Shown here in pieces: positions 59,021 to 64,000 of a stretch of DNA of 64,000 nucleotides. Within the stretch, counting starts at the first letter, position 1. Each line of letters opens with the position of its first letter. Both the position numbers and the translations under genes were made by a program. Below the pieces are notes generated by a model, which was not told the origin of the DNA, ran no database searches, and saw only the letters and a program-made list of their open reading frames with translations. This DNA is from Thozetella sp. PMI_491 (lineage: Eukaryota; Ascomycota; Sordariomycetes; Chaetosphaeriales; Chaetosphaeriaceae). The stretch lies in NCBI GenBank assembly GCA_021432635.1, contig MU270141.1, forward strand, positions 1-64,000, read 5' to 3'.

Positions 59021-62000
59021 ATGAGCTGGACCGCTTTCCTCTTTGCCTACCTCCTCGGGGGCCTAACCTTCCTCCCCGTGCTCGCCCTAGCCGCCTACCT
59101 TACTCTTCCGCACCGGCCCGATGCCGAGCTCCCCTCCCAGTCGATCGACGATGCGGACGACCTCGTCCAACCCAACGATGAACTCGACGGCCTCCGTGCG
59201 GCCCAGAGCCTCCAGAGGGATGAGGCAAAGCCATGGGGGAAACACGAGCCCGAGGTCGCCGCCGGCTACTTTGCCGTCTGTCGTGAATACATACCAATGG
59301 GCATCAATGCCAAGCCGATTGAGCGATCTACCCCGGTGGGATCTACCACGGTGGCCGCCCCGAGCCCCAGCGTCTACCAGACCATGTACAGGAGCATATT
59401 TGATAGGAAACCGGCCCCGGGCCCGTTAGACAACAACAAGAACATCAGTCAGCGGCCTAAGAAGGCAGGCAACGTATTTTATGTCGTCTTAAGGTGCGTG
59501 GGCCGCGCTGCTCCCCCCCGGCGGTACCATGGGAAGAATGAGCGATAGTGAGAGAGCCATGCTAACCCGTAAAACTAGGCACGGACACCTAATGCTCTTT
59601 GACGATGACGAGCAGCTCGAGGTGCGCCACGTGGTGTCTTTGGCCCACCATACCATCAGCCTCTATTCGGGGGAAGAACCCACTCCAGAAGGAGAGCTGT
59701 TCATCAAGCGGAATGCCATCTGCCTCTCCCGAAAGGTAGAGGGGCCGGAGCAGCCTACCCCGGACAGCCAGCTTTCCAAGCCCTTTTATCTTTTCTCCGA
59801 GAACTGTTCGGCAAAAGAGGACTTCTACTTTGCCCTGCTCCGTGACCAGGAACGGAGCCTCCAAACGGACGGCCCCTCGCCCGTCCCCCTTTCTTACGAG
59901 GTTAAGAACATCATCTCACTGGTCCAGAAGCTGCATGCATCGGAGGACAACATGCAGACGCGGTGGCTGAACGCCATGCTGGGCCGCATCTTCCTTGGCG
60001 TCCACCGGACCAAGGACCTCGAGAACTTTATCCGCGAAAAGATCACCAAGAAGATCTCGCGGGTAAAACGCCCGGCTTTCCTGTCCAACATAGCCATCCG
60101 GGGCATCGACACTGGGGAGTCAGCTCCCTACATCACGAACCCTCGCCTCAGGGACCTGACCGTGGAAGGGGAATGCGGGATTGAGGCTGACGTGCGGTAC
60201 ACGGGTAACTTTCGCCTCGAGGTGGCTGCCACGGTTCGCATTGACCTAGGTACACGCTTCAAGGCACGCGAGGTCAACCTCATCCTCGCTGTCGTCCTGC
60301 GGAAAGTGGAAGGGCACCTCATGTTCAAGATCAAGCCGCCACCGAGCAATCGGATCTGGTTCTCGTTCCAGCAGATGCCCAAGATGGAAATGAGCATCGA
60401 ACCTATCGTCAGCTCACGCCAGATCACTTACACGGTCATCCTACGCCAGATCGAGAACAGGATCAAAGAAGTGATCGCCGAAACCCTCGTGCTACCCTTC
60501 TGGGACGATGTTCCTTTTTTCCGCACCGAGCACAAGAAATGGCGCGGGGGAATATTCGATGACGACACCGTCGAATCCTCCATGGACTCCAGCCCAGCTA
60601 TCGGGCAGACAGGGGAAGTGGATGAGGTGGATCAACTCGAGGGCAACCACGTTCTTCAAGAATCGGAGCTCTCGCCTGCAGAGAAAAGTCACAGCCCGCC
60701 AGCCATGGAGAAGGTCGAGAGCCCGCCGCCGACCACGGGTCTGTTCGGGCGGAGACTTTCTAGCAAAAGTAGGGCTAATGCGCTGTCGTCGGCCTCAGCA
60801 TCGTCTACCAGCATTGAGGCTAAGGTCGATGCGGCCTCGGCACCACGTCCCGTGCGGTCGGCGTCCTTCGCCAACCCTGGAACACCCACAGTCGGGACTG
60901 ATGCCACGAATGCTGATATTTTTAAACCCTCCTCGTCTCCCCCGGACGAGAGTCTTGCGGCTGCTGCTATGGCGACCATATCAGCTGCATCTCAGTCGGC
61001 CTCCCCAGCGCCTCCTTCGGTACCTCTGGCGTTTAAGCCCTACGTGACTTCCAAGTCTTCGAATCACTCGTCCGCTTCTTCCCGAGAGGCCACCGATACC
61101 GAGAAAGATGTGGAACATACACCAAAGCCCGCACGGCGAAGCAAGGCGAGCCACGAGGAGAACACTCCACAGAGATCTCCCTCCCCGTCTGCTCAGGGTT
61201 CTTTCCGGAACCAGCCGGGGCCCGGTAGCAAGGAGCTGTTCGTGAGAAGAGAGAACACCCCTACGCCGAACTCGTCGGAGCCCTCTTCCCCAGGAATCAA
61301 CGCACCCCAGAAACGGAATGCGCTAGCTGCAGTTACCAACGCAGCTGCCTCCGCCAGGCGATGGGGCCTCAATGCCCTGCAACGACACAACGAGGCGGTA
61401 GCGGCCCGGAACGGGGCCTCCGGAAGCGAACCGCCCCTAGATCTAAATCAGCCAATGGGCCGAGGACGTCCACTCCCTCCGCCAGGCACGCCGTTGCCGA
61501 TGCCTGACAGGAGAACCAAGCCGTCCCCCATACCTGTGCCGAGACGGAACATGCCCCCCCCGGCGCTGCCGCCGCGAGACCTCGTGGAAGAGACAGAACA
61601 TAAGGCCGAGCGCCGGCCAGTCCCGCCCCCCCCCCTGCCTGTGCGGCGGCACGCTGCCGGTGATTCCTCCGGTGGGGAAGATGGGATGCTAGTTGTCGCC
61701 GCACCCGCGGCAGACTCGGAGCCGACCACGCCGGCAGATCCTGCCTACATGCAACCCTGGGCGGAAGATTCCGAGGCGCTCGGTAGCGAAGGGCAGCTCG
61801 CCGATGCTATCAGCGGCCCCCTTATCAAAGAGCATGCAACCTTGGAATCTCGGGCGGATATTGGCCGGGCAAGTTCTCCCTGGGGTCCCTACGGAGAGGC
61901 GAGCGAGGACAACTATAGGGGGGAGACGGAGGCGGAGAATCAGGGCGAGGCAGTGGACGAGGATGACGAGTTCGCGGCCTGGATGGACAACCCCGACCCA

Positions 62001-62045
62001 GAAGAGCCGGCCATGGAGGGTGCCGCTAGCGATGCTGTTGCATAA
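59021..62045 (+). CDS. NVJ2/TEX2-like lipid-transfer protein (SMP domain)
   Basis: Two exons, 59021-59493 and 59579-62045, give 979 residues. An N-terminal membrane helix (about 5-28, AFLFAYLLGGLTFLPVLAL) anchors it in the ER. A PH-like region follows (about 150-265, HGHLMLFDDDEQLEVRHVVS to KPFYLFSENCSAKEDFYFAL). The SMP tubular lipid-binding domain (about 270-470) runs from TRWLNAMLGRIFLGVHRTKD through LRDLTVEGECGIEADVRYTG to IKEVIAETLVLPFWDDVPFF. The 500-residue C terminus is disordered, with PxxP-rich stretches around 650-710 and an acidic end (DEDDEFAAWMDNPDPEEP). In yeast, Nvj2 works at ER-vacuole and ER-Golgi contacts and can transfer ceramide. ATG 59021 puts the membrane helix at the very N terminus, as in the family; the 85-bp intron is frame-exact. 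Confidence 0.93.
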
Positions 62046-62703
62046 TATGATCTCCTCGAGGAGTTGACTGGAAGGACAACATGGGGATTCTGCGATGCTC
62101 TTTGGTTTTGTAAGGCAGGATAGGCGGCACGGAGGGCATTGCGGTCTTAAGGACTAGAGCACACAGTATTGAAGTGGTTTGTGTGATCCCTGAGCTGCAC
62201 CTAAGAGGGTGGCCTTTTGAGATGGATACGATGTATTGCCATTTGAGCGTGCAGTTCTGAGGCTATAGTGTTGGCGCGTCGCGCTGCGATGAGCACTCTC
62301 TACTCGAGAGCCTACCCAGTGGAGCTACGCGCATAGAATTATGCTGTAGTTCTCACCCCCTCCCCCCCCCCCCCCCCCCCCCCAACAGATACGGAGGCCT
62401 GTTACCTACACGTGCATCATGTCGCGAAGATATTGAACCCGCCTTTGCGACTCTCGCGACTCACCACGACCAACCGTGTAGCAAATAGAGGCAAACGAGG
62501 GCATAGGAGGAAATCTAGCAGTCGAAATACACATGACCGCCTCGTGTGTTCATTGGTATTTTGATTCCTATGACTGTGCTTTTCGTCACATCCCAGACCA
62601 AAATCCATGCAGGAAGCCATTCCGAACCGTCCGCGATGAACCCCATGCAAAGCCAAGCCAAGCAAAGCACCCGTCTACTACGCCCCGGTCCATCGTCCTC
62701 CCC
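62046..62703. other. Convergent 3' spacer with a poly-C tract
   Basis: This holds the 3' ends of the NVJ2-like gene and eL21. The C22 run at 62362-62383 is the main feature. No gene was recognised. Confidence 0.6.
62362..62383 (+). repeat. Poly-C tract (C22)
   Basis: Twenty-two consecutive C, preceded by CCCCCT, read directly. Confidence 0.95.
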
Positions 62704-63431
62704 TTAGATGGTGGTCTCGTAGGCAACAGGCGCCACCGTCTCGGGCTTGTTGTTTTTGATCGAAATGGTTCGCGCCTCCCTCGGCTGGACGGGTTGTCTC
62801 TTGAGCTGCACTGGCTTGCCATCCTCCTTGGACTGCTTCTTCAACTCGGCGTTCTGCTTGACACGACGCAGGAAGCCCTCCCGTGACCGCGACGGCTGAA
62901 TGTGCTCAATTCGGACGTTGAGGCGCTTCTCAATGTAGCGGTGCTTAACCTTCTTGTAGATGATGATGCCGACAGCGCTCTTGGCCACGTTGTAGATGAC
63001 GCCAGTCTTGCCGTGGTACACTTTGTGCTGCATTGCACGTTAGCCATTGTGTTTTGGTGTGCCAATGCCGTAACCCCGTAAGATGGGCAGAGCCAGCCCA
63101 GCTTTTCATGTCCCGAAGCGTTGGGAGAGCGACGAAGTTCCAGCTGGTCTGGGCAGGGGGGTCGATGGGGTAGTACGTACAGCCATGCCCTTCTGGACAG
63201 CACCGTTCACCTTGATGTCGACGATGTCGCCAACCCTGCCGCACAATTAGCATTCGAGATCCCCATCTGCCTTTCTCTGCCCACTCCTTTCTCTCCTGCA
63301 TCCCCGACGGTGCGATCAACGACGTACTTGTACTGGCGGAGGTAGGTAGAGAGGCGGATGAAACCCTTCTCCCGGAAATTCCGAGAGAAGGCGTATCTCG
63401 TACCAGCGCGGAGACCTGCGGGGTGACCCAT
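62704..63431 (-). CDS. RPL21: Ribosomal protein eL21 (RPL21)
   Basis: Three exons on the minus strand, 63431-63328, 63235-63181 and 63027-62704, give 160 residues, the standard eL21 length. The conserved run is complete: MGHPAGLRAGTRYAFSRNF, GFIRLSTYLRQYKVGDIVDI, NGAVQKGMAHKVYHGKTG, VYNVAKS-like VIYNVAKSAVGIIIYKKVKH, EKRLNVRIEHIQPSRSREGF, ending VAPVAYETTI. It is a component of the large (60S) subunit. Introns of 92 and 153 bp interrupt it early, common for fungal ribosomal-protein genes. It shares a short upstream region with the uS4 gene. Confidence 0.97.
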
Positions 63432-63747
63432 CTTGCCTGAATTCGATGTTGAGGCTGCGGATCAAGAAGTTGTCGACGACGTTCGTTGTGTTGGGAAGAT
63501 CTCGGATAGAATTTCGGGTTTGTGGATGCAAAACCCTGGGGAGGTGAATCTGCGAAGAGCAAGCTAATCCTCATATGGCTAGCGTATCTTAGGGGAGAGG
63601 AGTGGGCCTTAGGGCAAGCTTACGGAAGGGAAAAGTGCACGGGCCGCCACCAGAATTTGACACCCTTGAATTGAAATTCGGTAGCTTTCTCCATTAAGAG
63701 TTCTCACCACAAGCAACCAAGAGTGCCAGCACGCAACGACATCAAAG
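63432..63747. promoter_or_regulatory. Bidirectional ribosomal-protein promoter
   Basis: Only 316 bp separate the divergent ATGs of eL21 and uS4 genes. Both promoters must overlap here, which would allow co-regulation of one 60S and one 40S protein. I cannot assign individual factor sites. Confidence 0.7.
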
Positions 63748-64000
63748 ATGGCGCCGCTCTCTTACTCCAAGACCGCCAAGGTCCCCCGTCGTCCTTTCGA
63801 GGCCGCCCGATTGTTAGTTTAACCTCTACTGCACCCTGCAGACCCTTCGCGGCACCCGAGCAGCAAGGGCAGTAAGCCGGCACAAAATGGCCTCGCCTCC
63901 TGCGCTCGGCTCATGCCCTCGGGAATCGTCACCGGCCACTGAGCACGAGCTTGCCTCTGCTTACGTCGATTGTGATTGTAGACTAACTTGCAACTCCCCA
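63748..64000 (+). CDS. RPS9: Ribosomal protein uS4 (RPS9), first exon only, cut by window end
   Basis: Exon 1 (63748-63812) encodes MAPLSYSKTAKVPRRPFEA followed by AR and the first two bases of the next codon; this matches the N terminus of eukaryotic uS4, where ARLDAELKL follows. A GTTAGT donor starts at 63813 and the intron continues past the window end, at least 188 bp. The rest of the gene is not in the window. uS4 is a small-subunit (40S) assembly protein. Divergent from eL21. The span given includes the visible part of intron 1. Confidence 0.85.

Overview
The window is nuclear DNA of a filamentous ascomycete. The genes have short introns with fungal signals (GTRNGT donors, CTRAC-like branch sites, YAG acceptors). 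The products are core eukaryotic proteins in their filamentous-fungal forms, such as a CCCH-tagged PAN3, an NVJ2-type lipid-transfer protein and a Zn(II)2Cys6 regulator. A Sordariomycete, probably in or near the Sordariales, is the best inference, but the genus cannot be fixed from the sequence alone. Gene density is low, about 15 supported genes in 64 kb. The spacers are GC-rich and carry long G/C and A/T homopolymers and one assembly gap.

Left block (1.4-17.6 kb): LSm7 (+) converges on PAN3 (-). PAN3 diverges from a UBX/UAS membrane-hairpin protein of the FAF2/Ubx3 type (+). Then come a VHS-GAT protein resembling Lsb5 (+) and an F-box protein (+). Exon structures here and elsewhere were rebuilt from frame continuity, splice signals and family alignment from memory. 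Middle block (17.6-45.8 kb): a proline-rich Zn2Cys6 protein (-) at 24.0-25.3 kb is the only certain gene. The flanking 6.4 kb and 20.4 kb hold no recognisable gene, only unremarkable ORFs, simple repeats and the N gap at 37447-37561.

Right block (45.8-64 kb): a sedoheptulose-bisphosphatase-like histidine phosphatase (-); an unrecognised Ser/Arg-rich ORF (+); a small single-span membrane protein with a coiled coil (+); the proteasome-associated deubiquitinase UBP6 (-), divergent from Arp2/3 subunit ARPC4 (+); a two-exon 29-residue ORF (+) ahead of an 803-residue RRM protein (+); an NVJ2/TEX2-like SMP-domain protein (+); and ribosomal protein eL21 (-), divergent from the first exon of ribosomal protein uS4 (RPS9, +), whose remainder lies beyond the window.

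Functionally the set is housekeeping: mRNA splicing and decay (LSm7, PAN3), ubiquitin and ERAD (UBX protein, F-box protein, UBP6), endocytic actin and trafficking (Lsb5-like, ARPC4), ribosome, lipid transfer and carbon metabolism. I see no secondary-metabolite cluster, intact transposon, tRNA, rRNA or CRISPR array. The points most worth a second look are the spliced micro-ORF at 54.2 kb, the one-codon first exon of ARPC4, introns that keep the reading frame open in PAN3 and the Lsb5-like gene, and the clustered poly-G/C tracts.
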